This document shows, one piece after another, positions 1 through 8,968 of a stretch of 46,164 bases of DNA; positions within the stretch are counted from its first letter, which is position 1, and each line of letters starts with the position of its first letter. Location of the stretch: assembly GCA_964497635.1 (NCBI GenBank), contig CAZCDB010000002.1, forward strand, positions 1-46,164. Direction: 5' to 3'. The position numbers and the translations under genes are program-made. The notes below the pieces were generated by a model, which worked only from the letters and a program-made list of their open reading frames with translations, did not search any database and had not been told where the DNA came from. This stretch comes from CAMDWQ01 sp964497635 (GTDB lineage: Bacteria; Omnitrophota; Gorgyraeia; 2-02-FULL-51-18).

Positions 1-90
1 TAACTAATAATTAATCTTTATTAGAAATGATTAATTTAGTACAATCTTATAAGGAACAGATTTATTGATTCAACGAAACTCCAGAGGGTA

Positions 91-1092
91 TTGGAATGCT
101 CCAAAAAAGACGCCATGCTTGATCGAAGCTCGGATATATCTGAGCGTAAAAACTTAAAAGACTTGCAACAGACTCCAACGCGGCCGTTAGCTAATAAAAA
201 AATAATGCGCGCTGCCAAAGAAGATCTTTTATTTTCCTATTGTGTGCTCCCAGGAGATGTTGATCAATTTAAGCACATGAGCTTTGCCAATTATGTGAAG
301 CTTATGTTCGATGCTTCCGACACTCTTTTTGTTAAAAACCTGGGAAATAATTTTCAAGAACAGTGGATGCCAAAGCTTAAGTATGCCTCGTTGCAATTTA
401 AAAAGCAGACTCAAACGGGGGATCGGATTGCTATTCTTCCAAAGGTTAGAAAGTTGGGCGACAAAATAGCGCTTGAGAATCACTACATCATCAATCATGA
501 GAAAGATGACGAAGATATTGCAGCAACAGGACTTATGATTTTTGATTTTGTGAGTCTGGGGGGTAAAAAACCTAGTTTTAGTGATCTCGTTATCCAATTG
601 AGCAAGGGCATTAATTTTGAGAATAGTGACGTTGATGAGGTTGCGGAAATAAATGTTTTTCAGAAACAACAAGCAGCCAATATTTATTTATACGACGCCA
701 TCAAGGTCTATTTTAAACACACGGATTATTATGGGAATTTACACCATTACTATTTTTTTGAGTGGACAAGCCATGTGAGAGAGTCATTCTTCTCAGAAAA
801 ATGTAAGGACTTCCAGGGAATTTTAAAAAGCAATATTGCCATGATGACAACCAAGATTGAACTCGAGGTTTTTGATGAAAGTCAGTTTTCGGATGAAATT
901 ATCGCCCAACTCTCTGCACAAAAAGTAAAAAAAGTGAGCTGTGATCTCATCATCAATTTTTTTAACAAGCGTCTAAACAAGGTTGTGGCTACGACAAAAC
1001 ACGCCCTCGTGTTTGCAGATCAAAAAACGCACAAATTTTGTTTGATTCCTGATTCTCTTAAGCCAGCCATGCTCGAATATTCAGAGCCCTGA
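91..1092 (+). CDS. Tandem hot-dog thioesterase-like protein
   Basis: Two copies of the hot-dog (4HBT) active-site region are visible. The first, around residues 55-70, reads GDVDQFKHMSFANYVKLM. The second, around residues 208-225, reads FKHTDYYGNLHHYYFFEW and is followed by a helix with HVRESFF. The second copy resembles thioesterases of the enediyne/DynE7 type, where a TNLVGNVYF-like stretch occupies this place. The family hydrolyses acyl-CoA or acyl-carrier-protein thioesters; the substrate here is unknown. The start is unclear: TTG at 91 follows an AGAGGG too closely, ATG 115 is possible, and ATG 205 sits just before the first domain. Residues 1-40 look unstructured. The gene is AT-rich like the next one and unlike the rest of the window. 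Family fairly sure, function not. Confidence 0.7.
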   Translation: MECSKKDAMLDRSSDISERKNLKDLQQTPTRPLANKKIMRAAKEDLLFSYCVLPGDVDQFKHMSFANYVKLMFDASDTLFVKNLGNNFQEQWMPKLKYASLQFKKQTQTGDRIAILPKVRKLGDKIALENHYIINHEKDDEDIAATGLMIFDFVSLGGKKPSFSDLVIQLSKGINFENSDVDEVAEINVFQKQQAANIYLYDAIKVYFKHTDYYGNLHHYYFFEWTSHVRESFFSEKCKDFQGILKSNIAMMTTKIELEVFDESQFSDEIIAQLSAQKVKKVSCDLIINFFNKRLNKVVATTKHALVFADQKTHKFCLIPDSLKPAMLEYSEP

Positions 1093-1112
1093 ACATTTAT
1101 GGAATCAATAGA

Positions 1113-1673
1113 ATGAGCTTGTATTTATCCGCTCTTCAATTTCTTCCGATTTACCTCATTTTTTTAATCGCAGGGCTTATTGAGCGAGTTTCATCTACAT
1201 TTAAGAGAAATCAAAAAAAATCCATTTATAAAATGTCTAAGTACTGGTTTTTAGTTCCGTTTCTGACCTATGTAGGTTTAATCTTAATTTCAATTTTAGA
1301 ATTTTTTATAATGTTTAAAAGTATCAATTTAGTAGTTAGCATAGCGGGTTTTTTTATTTTCTTTTCTGGTGTTGGTCTGAGGCGTAGCGCAATTGCTAGC
1401 CTTGGAGATAATTGGAGTGTATATTCCGAGGTGAGGGAAGGCCAGGTTATTCAAACGGATAAGATTTATAAGAGGCTTAAACACCCCTATTACTTGGCCG
1501 TTATGTTGGAATTGGTAGGGGCAAGTTTGATAGCAAATGCCTTTTTTTCTGCTGTTTTGGTTTTTGTTGTTCAAGGACCTCTTCTTCTTGTGCGCATTTA
1601 TTTAGAAGAAAAAATGCTTAAGACTTATTTTCCTGATGTTTATGAGCAGTATGCAAAAGGAAAACTGTTCTAA
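1113..1673 (+). CDS. ICMT-family membrane methyltransferase
   Basis: Small integral membrane protein (186 residues) with about four to five hydrophobic segments. The C-terminal half carries the isoprenylcysteine carboxyl methyltransferase/phospholipid methyltransferase pattern: RLKHPYYLAVMLELVG followed by EEKMLKTYFPDVYEQYAKG, the S-adenosylmethionine-binding region of the family. In bacteria such proteins methylate small hydrophobic acids, phenols or lipids; they often sit beside polyketide or lipid biosynthesis genes, which would suit the thioesterase-like neighbour 20 bases upstream. No substrate can be named. It ends two bases before the start of the histidine kinase, so the first three genes probably share a transcript. 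The region is AT-rich. Confidence 0.75.
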   Translation: MSLYLSALQFLPIYLIFLIAGLIERVSSTFKRNQKKSIYKMSKYWFLVPFLTYVGLILISILEFFIMFKSINLVVSIAGFFIFFSGVGLRRSAIASLGDNWSVYSEVREGQVIQTDKIYKRLKHPYYLAVMLELVGASLIANAFFSAVLVFVVQGPLLLVRIYLEEKMLKTYFPDVYEQYAKGKLF

Positions 1674-1675
1674 CG

Positions 1676-3877
1676 ATGCCTCCGTTTGCGGTAGCCGGAT
1701 TTTTAACCGCAGTTTCTACATTGTCCCTTGCTTTATTTGCATTTTTCCGTAGCAAACAATCCAACCTAACAAAACTATTTTTCTTTTACTCTCTAAGCAT
1801 AGCTGAGTGGAGTTTTTTTACAGCTCTGCATTCAACTGTCAGCTCGGAACAATTATCTTTTTTTTCAGCCAAGGCAATGCATGTTGGAGTTTTTTTTATC
1901 CCCATCCTATTCTTCCATTTTGTTTTAGAAACATTATCTTTAGTTAGTTCCTATAAAAACAAACTTAATTTTGGATATTTTATTTGTTTTGTTTTTTTAG
2001 CTTTAAACTTTGCGACCCCCCTGATTGTTCCTAGGGTAGTTCCAAAGCTTGGATATTTATTTTTTATGGATGGTGGATTTTTTTACCCAATATTGATTTT
2101 TTATTTTGTCGCATATGCTATTTACGGACTCATGCTTCTGATGAGATCGTATTCAACCTCGAGAGGGAATCGGAGGAACCAGCTCAAATATCTATTTTTA
2201 GGTTCTTCGGTGGGATATGTTTTTGGTATTTCATGTTTTTTACCGGTTTACAATGTCACCGTGTTTCCGTATCCCTACGGAAGTTTTGCGATCGTTATCT
2301 ACGTTGTCATAATGGCATACGCAATTTTTAAATACCGACTCATGGACATGACTGTTTTTACCATCCGAGGTATTTCATTTTTATTGGTTTATTGTTTTGT
2401 TTTGGGAATCCCGTTTTGGATAGGATTTCAATTTCTCGGAAAAGGTCCTTGGGTCGTGCCTATTTCGATTATGGCAATTTTTGCGACTGCAGGTCCTTTT
2501 CTTTATAATTACATTCGCCATCGCGCAGAAGAAGTGGCGATGAAGGACCAGCGTCGCTATCAACAAACACTTTTGCACGTATCGCGTAGCATGACTCTAA
2601 TCAAGGATTTAAACCAACTGCTTAAGCTTATTGTTCATGTTGTGACCAGAACAATAAAAATAAACAATGCATTTCTCTTTCTGTTGGACAAAGAAACCAA
2701 TATTTATTCACTAAAAGCATCGAGATACCAAAATGAGAATTTGAACAAAAAAATTTTTGATTCCGAAAATCCTATTGTTAAACAACTTTTATTAACAAAG
2801 ACAGCCCTTGTTTATGATGAGCTTAAATCTAGCTTGCATCATGATGCTAAGGACGCCAATATTCGGAATATTGAATGTTTGATGGAAGAGCTTGAAATAG
2901 CGGTGATTGTGCCATCTTTCGTGAAAGATTTCTTGATTGGTTTTTTAGCGCTGAGTGATAAAAAAGATGGCCGAATGTATACTCATGATGACTTGAATGT
3001 TTTCGGCGTCTTGGCCAACCAATCGGCTTTGGCCATCGAAAACGCGATTTTTTATAGGGAGCAAGGCAAGACGCTGGCTGAGAAATTCCACGAGCACAAA
3101 GTGTGGTCGATTGGGAAAATGGGCTCGGGGGTGGGGCATCAGATCAACAATCGTTTTCAGAGCCTGGTGTATGCGGCGGATGCGGCGCGGATGATTTATT
3201 TGCCGAAGATCAAAAATAATCTGACCACGCCGGAGGCTCTTGCGTCCATGCAAGATCTGGAAGAGGCGCTTCAGACTTTTTCCAATGAAGCGGTGCATGG
3301 AAGTGAGATTGCTGTGGCGTTGACCAATTTTTCGAGAAAATCGCAGGATTTTAAGGCGGTGGATTTGGAGCAAGTGGTGAAAGGCGCTCTCAACTTGCTC
3401 TCATGCAAGTTTAGAACCGAGGAGCTTCATCTCCAGATTCAAGGGCCACAAACCAAAGTCATGCTCTTGGGGAATCTGGCGATTCTGCAGGATATTTTCA
3501 TGAATATTTTTGATAATGCCCATGACGCCCAGACGATGAGAAGGCAAAAAATAGAAAAGGGTGAGCTTCCTTCCGCCGATGCTTTTGTCAGCCGCACACA
3601 GATCAGAACGGAGCTGGATGCCAGACAGTCCACCTGGGTGATTGACATCGAAGACAATGGGATTGGTATGACGGAGGAAGAGCTCAATCAGATGTTCATC
3701 CCCTTTTTTACGACAAAGGCTACGACGGAAAAGGGGACGGGTCTTGGAATGAGTATTATCAAGCAGATGGTGGATGCCCACAAAGGAACGATAAATATCT
3801 TCTCCAAATATGGGGAAGGGACTAAAATACGACTCACATTACCTAAAGCGAGCGAAAACACTGAAAGGATAGATTAG
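1676..3877 (+). CDS. Multi-span sensor histidine kinase with GAF domain
   Basis: Residues 1-280 contain about nine hydrophobic segments and form a membrane sensor. A GAF-like domain follows (about 290-460), then a phosphoacceptor region with GKMGSGVGHQINNRFQSL (His488) and a HATPase domain with an N-box (MNIFDNAHDA), G1 (DNGIGMTEEEL), F-box (MFIPFFTTKA) and G2 (EKGTGLGMS). It should autophosphorylate on His488 and pass phosphate to the response regulator that starts on the next base after its stop. The H-box has Gln after His and NNR where NNP is usual, so it is a variant form. Base composition changes abruptly near base 3000, inside the GAF domain: AT-rich before, GC-richer after, which suggests a chimeric gene. 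The ligand sensed is unknown. Confidence 0.9.
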   Translation: MPPFAVAGFLTAVSTLSLALFAFFRSKQSNLTKLFFFYSLSIAEWSFFTALHSTVSSEQLSFFSAKAMHVGVFFIPILFFHFVLETLSLVSSYKNKLNFGYFICFVFLALNFATPLIVPRVVPKLGYLFFMDGGFFYPILIFYFVAYAIYGLMLLMRSYSTSRGNRRNQLKYLFLGSSVGYVFGISCFLPVYNVTVFPYPYGSFAIVIYVVIMAYAIFKYRLMDMTVFTIRGISFLLVYCFVLGIPFWIGFQFLGKGPWVVPISIMAIFATAGPFLYNYIRHRAEEVAMKDQRRYQQTLLHVSRSMTLIKDLNQLLKLIVHVVTRTIKINNAFLFLLDKETNIYSLKASRYQNENLNKKIFDSENPIVKQLLLTKTALVYDELKSSLHHDAKDANIRNIECLMEELEIAVIVPSFVKDFLIGFLALSDKKDGRMYTHDDLNVFGVLANQSALAIENAIFYREQGKTLAEKFHEHKVWSIGKMGSGVGHQINNRFQSLVYAADAARMIYLPKIKNNLTTPEALASMQDLEEALQTFSNEAVHGSEIAVALTNFSRKSQDFKAVDLEQVVKGALNLLSCKFRTEELHLQIQGPQTKVMLLGNLAILQDIFMNIFDNAHDAQTMRRQKIEKGELPSADAFVSRTQIRTELDARQSTWVIDIEDNGIGMTEEELNQMFIPFFTTKATTEKGTGLGMSIIKQMVDAHKGTINIFSKYGEGTKIRLTLPKASENTERID

Positions 3878-4696
3878 ATGCCCACGCCCAAAAAAGTACT
3901 CATCGTTGACGATGAGGTGACACTGACAAAATTTGTCTCATTGGCTCTTTCTGAGATGGGCTATGAAACGGTGGTGGCCAACTCCGGTAGGGACGCGCTC
4001 AAGGCGATCCGAGAAAAATATTTTGATATGATCCTTCTGGATTTGAACATGCCCGAGATTGACGGGATTCATGTGGCCAAGGTTTCAAAAGAGTGCCGTC
4101 CGGAAACAAAGATCATCGTCGTGACCGGCCGCAAAGAGGAATACCGGGACCAGCTTAAAACCATCCAAGTGGACGAGGTGATTCAAAAGCCCGTCATGCT
4201 CAATGAACTTACCAAAAGAGTCCAAGGAATCTTGGGCGCCACTCCTGTCCTCCCAAGACCCATCGCCACTAGCGGGACGCCTAAAGCCAGAATCCTTTAT
4301 CTGGACCGCAGCGATATCGTTTTTACCAATCTTTTTGCGCCTTTTATCAAACAAAAAAATGAAGCCAAGGAAGCGCAGTACGAGCTTTCTTTTGCGGATG
4401 ACCGAGACAAGGCGACGACGCTGGCTAGGCTTTCTTTGCCGCATATTATTTTTATCACCACGGAGATGATCGCAGAAAATCCCGGAATTCTTGGCGAGGT
4501 CCAGGCGGCTGAGCAAATCCCGCTGGAGATTGTTGTCCATGGAAAAGAACTCTATTCCAAGAGCCCCGACGAGTTGGGTTTTGACCGCAAAAAGGTCACC
4601 GCGATCGAAGGCGGCTTCTACGACCTCGACTATCCCAAGCGTCTTGAAGAAAAAGCCAAAGAGATTTGCTTGCGATACGGGTTGGTGAAGAACTAG
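3878..4696 (+). CDS. Response regulator, REC domain plus unknown C-terminal domain
   Basis: Residues 5-120 form a receiver domain with all key residues: acidic pair Asp11/Asp12, phosphoacceptor Asp55 (MILLDLNMPEIDG), Thr83 and Lys104 (VIQKPV). The ATG follows the kinase stop directly, with AAAGGAT as ribosome site, so it is the cognate partner. Residues 130-272 are not a recognisable DNA-binding or enzymatic domain; the pattern ARILYLDRSD...PHIIFITTEMI...EIVVHGKELY looks like a decayed second receiver fold without the acidic pocket. Output is therefore probably by protein contact and not by DNA binding. A weak GAAA-loop hairpin lies just downstream (4735-4750). Confidence 0.9.
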   Translation: MPTPKKVLIVDDEVTLTKFVSLALSEMGYETVVANSGRDALKAIREKYFDMILLDLNMPEIDGIHVAKVSKECRPETKIIVVTGRKEEYRDQLKTIQVDEVIQKPVMLNELTKRVQGILGATPVLPRPIATSGTPKARILYLDRSDIVFTNLFAPFIKQKNEAKEAQYELSFADDRDKATTLARLSLPHIIFITTEMIAENPGILGEVQAAEQIPLEIVVHGKELYSKSPDELGFDRKKVTAIEGGFYDLDYPKRLEEKAKEICLRYGLVKN

Positions 4697-4734
4697 CATG
4701 ATGTCCGAGATTTTTCCTGGGTATAATTTTAGAA

Positions 4735-4750
4735 GTTAGCGAAAGCTAGC
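4735..4750 (+). other. Short hairpin with GAAA tetraloop
   Basis: GTTAGC and GCTAGC pair over six positions (one G-T) around a GAAA loop, 39 bases after the response-regulator stop. No T-run follows (ATATTTAATA), so it would be a poor intrinsic terminator; it may simply be an mRNA 3' end structure or chance. Confidence 0.25.
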
Positions 4751-4828
4751 ATATTTAATAGTAAGACAGCTCTCCCATACAATTTCAAGCAAGAGTTTAT
4801 TTTGACTCAATTTTCGTTGATTTGTTGG

Positions 4829-4858
4829 TTGAAAAGGTAGTCAAGCACCAGATAGAAT
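4829..4858 (+). promoter_or_regulatory. Candidate sigma-70-type promoter of the protease gene
   Basis: TTGAAA at 4829-4834 and TAGAAT at 4853-4858 are 18 bases apart. The ATG at 4868 lies nine bases after the -10 box and has no Shine-Dalgarno sequence, so transcription would begin within two or three bases of the start codon. The elements are imperfect. Confidence 0.35.
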
Positions 4859-4867
4859 ACGCCTATC

Positions 4868-7800
4868 ATGAAGTTGTTTTTCCCCAAAGCCCTCACGGTT
4901 ATTTTCTTTTCAATTTTTATTTTGGAAGGTGCTTCGGCCATGGCGTATTCCGCCAGGGCTGGACGTTATTTTTTCCCTGAAGAAGAGAGTTTTTACTCGG
5001 AGCGAAATGGACGCCGTTATTTTCATCAGACGCTCGCAATGCCCAATGACCCCTATTACTCAACCAAAGGATCACTCTATTCAGGTTATTCCCAACTAGA
5101 AGATTTGTGGGGTGTTAAGCTTTTGAATTCTGAAGCGGCTTGGGGTTTTACTCGGGGCGCCGGCATTGTGGTGGCTGTGGTGGATAGCGGTGTTTCTCTA
5201 AATCATGCGGATCTTCAGGATAATATTTGGATTAACCAAAGAGAAAAAAATGGAATTGTTGGTTTTGACGATGACGGGAATGGATTTATTGATGATATCA
5301 ATGGTTGGGATTTTGTAAATGATGACAAAGATCCTTCTGACCTTGATGGTCATGGCACTCATGTCGCCGGGATTATAGGAGCGTTAAAAGATAATAATCG
5401 GGGCATTGTTGGCATTGCTCCGGAAGCGGATATTATGGCGGTTCGAGTGTTGGATGCTTCTGGCGGGGGCTCTTTCAGCGATGTTGCTCAAGGGATTCGC
5501 TACGCTGCTTTTATGGGAGCTAGAGTGATCAATCTTTCTCTGGGAAGCTCTATCGTCGGTTTACCCACCAGTGATATCAATCTTCTTTTGGATGCGATTC
5601 GTTACGCACGCACACTCGGATCCATTGTGGTAGCAGCCGCCGGAAATTCAGGCGAAGATATTGCCAACCAAGTACCCGCTCGGTTTGATGAGGTGATATC
5701 GGTGGGGGCTCTGCGGCACTCTTATGATATTTTTTACGGGAGCGGAGCGCTTGGGAGAGCGAGATTTTCGGAGAGGGGGGAGGAGTTGGATTTTATGGCC
5801 CCGGGAACAGATATTTTATCTCTGGCTGCCGGGCTGTTTACGTATACCGGGTACAAGAGGTTTTTTGACGGTACTTCCTATTATTCGGCTGCTGATGGGA
5901 CATCGATGGCAGCTCCAATGGTCTCTGGGACCATTGCTTTGCTTTTGGCTCAAAATCCATTCCAAAGTTTTAATGACATCTATCGACGCCTTCAATATTC
6001 TTCCACAGATCTTGAAGTCAGTGGTTTTGACAACAACACTGGTTGGGGTATTGTGAACCCTTTTAAAGCACTCTCTGAGGATTATTATGACGACGGAAAA
6101 GTTAAGCTACGCTTTTTAGCGCAACCTGATGCCTATGATATCGTGCGCAAAGCATATGATCCGCTTGGCAACCTGATCAATCAGTTTGATCGGAATGGCA
6201 ATCGAGCTGTTTTTGAGGTTGATTCTTTGACCAACAAAGTTCTCCGCGTTTTTTTCTATGATGCTCAAGGAACACTTCAGCGAACCAATGAATATTATGA
6301 GGATGGGGTCTCTATTCATTTAAGGATTCTTGCGAATAGTTATGTTTTAGAATACGCCCCGTCAGGTTTGTTAAGCAAAAAGACTTTCTTGAATGGAGAT
6401 ACTGTCCTCTACTACCCAAGCGGGAATCGCAAAACATTCTCAGAGCTTTCGACCGGCAGGACTGAATCTTATTTGGATGAAAATTTTTATGGCCTAGACG
6501 TTGATGGTCAAGGCCGGGGTCGTCTGCAGGCTATAGTCGCACCGGGCGACCAAGAAACCCGTATCCTTGAATACTGGCCATCCACCGATAAGGTCAAGAA
6601 ACAGGCGTTGTACATTTCCGGAAGCCTTCAAAAAACTCTGGAATTTTATCTCTCGGGAGCTTTGTTCAAAGAGACGCTTTTTTCAAACGAGTTTAGAACT
6701 TATTATGAAAATGGAACTCTTCAAAGCTTCTATGATCCAACGGTACGTACTTTATACGAATATTCCGTGAACGGTGGGCTTGCAAAAACTACAGAGTATT
6801 TTTCTACCGGCATTATCAAAAAAATCCGCCTAGCATCTCCGGATAGCACAGGGATTGTGCAGTATGATTATTACGAGTCTGGCCAAGCAAAAACTTTGAC
6901 TTATGAGAATGGTGATTTTTACGAAGTTTACCAGAGTGGAAACTATAAAAGCTTTACTTACGGTGGTGGAACTGTCCGCTGGGAGTATTACGATGAAAAT
7001 TTTTATGGCACCGATTCTCGCGGTTTTGGAAATGGTCGCTTGAGTCGCACGATCAATATTTTACCCGATACAACAGAAGAGTACCGTTACCTTGAATATC
7101 GACAAGGAACGGATACTGTAAAGATCTATGAAGTTTATCTGTCCGGAGTTTTTACCCAGCGGGTTGAATTGTATGAGAACGGAGTGTCTAAAAGCAAGGT
7201 GACGCTGCCAAACGGGGATATTCGCGGGTATTATTTAAACGGGAATCATAAGAGCTTTTATGCCGCACTCTCTGGTTTGTACACGGAGTACTATGATGAT
7301 CAGTTTTACGGTAATGACGCAGAGGGGTCGGGTCTTGGGCGCAAATTCAAAGAGATTTATTCCAATGGGGATGAGATCAGATTTTTGACCTATTGGAACG
7401 GGACGGATACTTCTAAAACAAAGGAGTTTTATCGGTCCGGTGTTTATATTAAAACGGTCGAGTATGACCGTAACGGAATAACAGAGAAGAAAATTATTTT
7501 GGCTAACGGGGATGAATATGAATATTATTTTTCTGGGAACCTAAAAAGCTCGATTATTTCTGACGTTTTTCATGAATATTTGGATGAGAATTTTTATGGA
7601 AAAGGTCCTGATGGGCATGGAAAAGGAAGGCTTTCAAGGAAGATAGAGGGATACACCGAGACGATATATAAAAAATACTTCAGCCGCACCGATATAGCGG
7701 AAACGATCGAATACTATGAAGTGGGTGCCCTTATTCTTACGGAGACTTACAACTCTTATGGTCAACTGACCAAGGCTCTTAATACTGACAGATCCTATCA

Positions 7801-8869
7801 GATCTTCGAATACCGTCCGGCCGTCGGGAGAGCCTTGCCAAAATTGAAACAATACCGCGAATACAGCGCTAGCGGTAAATTGATCGCCAATGGTGATTAC
7901 GACGTGTCCGGCAGGCCCACCAAAGTGGTCAACTATATTGAGGATGGAGCCCGCCTGCTTCTCCAGATTGACACGGCGTATGTCTACAGCTCTAAAACTT
8001 ACACGGTAAAAAATATCAGGTATGATTACTCGTCGGAGGAGGGGGCGCCTCTTAGGCTTGTAGGCGTGACTGAAGAGAATTATCTGACGGATTATGAATT
8101 TGAAGATTATTGGAAAAGTTTGACTTCCAAAAGGACAACCACTTATGTTTATAACGCTTCCAACCGGCGGTTTACCGAAACTACGGAGGAGTTGACGTAT
8201 TATTATGATCTTCGCTTTGCCGGTGGGGAAATACTCAAAACAAATAAGTTTACTTCTTACGAATTGAACCCGTCCGGCACGCATATGCGCCAATTTTATT
8301 CTTTGGATGCATCTTATCAGCCAGACGGGAGCACGGTGATTAATTCTGAAGAGAAGTATTGGTTTTATCATGACAATGGACGCATGAGTAGATACGAAGT
8401 CATTGGGATTAAAAATGGACTTCTTAGCTCCAAGAAAATTTATACCTACGATACGCGTGGGCGCTTGACTGAGATCCAAACTTTTACTTTCTACGTGAGC
8501 GGTAATATCAAGACTGAGAATCTTGCAATATCAAGAGTGACCTTTGAATACAAAGATGAGGATTTTAATGGTGAGGGTAAGGGTCGACTTGCTAAAAAAA
8601 CAAACCCGGATGGATCTTACGAAGTCTATTTCTATCAAGGGAATACCGATACATTGGCAATGATTGAGTATTATAGGAGAAGTGGCTCACGATACCGTGT
8701 GGATCGTTTTGGAGTCAGTGGTGCGGCCAGCGCGAGTGGATTGGAGTCTGCTGCGTTTGGTGGAGAGGGCTATTTTGAAATGCAAGCCGAGAAAAATGGG
8801 TACCGGCAAGAATCTTTTTCCTCGCCTATAAACAAAGACCCGCTTTTTAATGCCTCAGGAAAAATTTAA
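4868..8869 (+). CDS. Secreted subtilisin-like (S8) protease with repeat-rich C-terminus
   Basis: A signal peptide (residues 1-24, MKLFFPKALTVIFFSIFILE...) is followed by a short propeptide-like stretch and an S8 peptidase domain (about 75-400). The catalytic triad is Asp106 (VVDSGVSLNHADL), His162 (DGHGTHVAGI) and Ser346 (DGTSMAAPMVSG); Asn260 (AAAGNSGED) supplies the oxyanion hole, so it should be active. An acidic loop DDDGNGFIDDINGWDF before His162 is typical of such proteases and may bind calcium. Residues ~420-1290 are Tyr/Gly/Asn-rich, with YwqK/YD-like short repeats (YYPSGNRK, YYLNGNHKS) and a larger unit marked by Y[LY]DENFYG at residues 535, 707, 808 and 904, with a decayed copy at 1228. 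No sorting signal is visible at the C-terminus. It is probably secreted or surface-bound; the substrate is unknown. Confidence 0.9.
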   Translation: MKLFFPKALTVIFFSIFILEGASAMAYSARAGRYFFPEEESFYSERNGRRYFHQTLAMPNDPYYSTKGSLYSGYSQLEDLWGVKLLNSEAAWGFTRGAGIVVAVVDSGVSLNHADLQDNIWINQREKNGIVGFDDDGNGFIDDINGWDFVNDDKDPSDLDGHGTHVAGIIGALKDNNRGIVGIAPEADIMAVRVLDASGGGSFSDVAQGIRYAAFMGARVINLSLGSSIVGLPTSDINLLLDAIRYARTLGSIVVAAAGNSGEDIANQVPARFDEVISVGALRHSYDIFYGSGALGRARFSERGEELDFMAPGTDILSLAAGLFTYTGYKRFFDGTSYYSAADGTSMAAPMVSGTIALLLAQNPFQSFNDIYRRLQYSSTDLEVSGFDNNTGWGIVNPFKALSEDYYDDGKVKLRFLAQPDAYDIVRKAYDPLGNLINQFDRNGNRAVFEVDSLTNKVLRVFFYDAQGTLQRTNEYYEDGVSIHLRILANSYVLEYAPSGLLSKKTFLNGDTVLYYPSGNRKTFSELSTGRTESYLDENFYGLDVDGQGRGRLQAIVAPGDQETRILEYWPSTDKVKKQALYISGSLQKTLEFYLSGALFKETLFSNEFRTYYENGTLQSFYDPTVRTLYEYSVNGGLAKTTEYFSTGIIKKIRLASPDSTGIVQYDYYESGQAKTLTYENGDFYEVYQSGNYKSFTYGGGTVRWEYYDENFYGTDSRGFGNGRLSRTINILPDTTEEYRYLEYRQGTDTVKIYEVYLSGVFTQRVELYENGVSKSKVTLPNGDIRGYYLNGNHKSFYAALSGLYTEYYDDQFYGNDAEGSGLGRKFKEIYSNGDEIRFLTYWNGTDTSKTKEFYRSGVYIKTVEYDRNGITEKKIILANGDEYEYYFSGNLKSSIISDVFHEYLDENFYGKGPDGHGKGRLSRKIEGYTETIYKKYFSRTDIAETIEYYEVGALILTETYNSYGQLTKALNTDRSYQIFEYRPAVGRALPKLKQYREYSASGKLIANGDYDVSGRPTKVVNYIEDGARLLLQIDTAYVYSSKTYTVKNIRYDYSSEEGAPLRLVGVTEENYLTDYEFEDYWKSLTSKRTTTYVYNASNRRFTETTEELTYYYDLRFAGGEILKTNKFTSYELNPSGTHMRQFYSLDASYQPDGSTVINSEEKYWFYHDNGRMSRYEVIGIKNGLLSSKKIYTYDTRGRLTEIQTFTFYVSGNIKTENLAISRVTFEYKDEDFNGEGKGRLAKKTNPDGSYEVYFYQGNTDTLAMIEYYRRSGSRYRVDRFGVSGAASASGLESAAFGGEGYFEMQAEKNGYRQESFSSPINKDPLFNASGKI

Positions 8870-8887
8870 TACCTCATTTGCCATTCG

Positions 8888-8916
8888 TTGACAGGAACCC
8901 GGGCTAAATGTATGAT
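8888..8916 (+). promoter_or_regulatory. Near-consensus sigma-70 promoter for the outer-membrane protein gene
   Basis: TTGACA at 8888-8893 and TATGAT at 8911-8916 are separated by exactly 17 bases, the best promoter match I found in the window. It lies 52 bases before the ATG at 8969, giving a leader of about 45 bases. The omp gene and probably the M48 and lipoprotein genes after it would be transcribed from here. Confidence 0.8.
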
Positions 8917-8968
8917 CATCAGATAACCGGGGAGATTTGACCCACAAAGAGATAGGAAAAAGACAGAC

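Noticed and set aside
229..672. 147-residue minus-strand frame inside the thioesterase-like gene
   Set aside because: Antisense shadow of a well-supported + strand gene with no recognisable domain.
7634..8479. 281-residue reading frame on the minus strand inside the protease gene
   Set aside because: No homology pattern, no ribosome site, basic and low-complexity composition, and it is wholly antisense to an intact gene.
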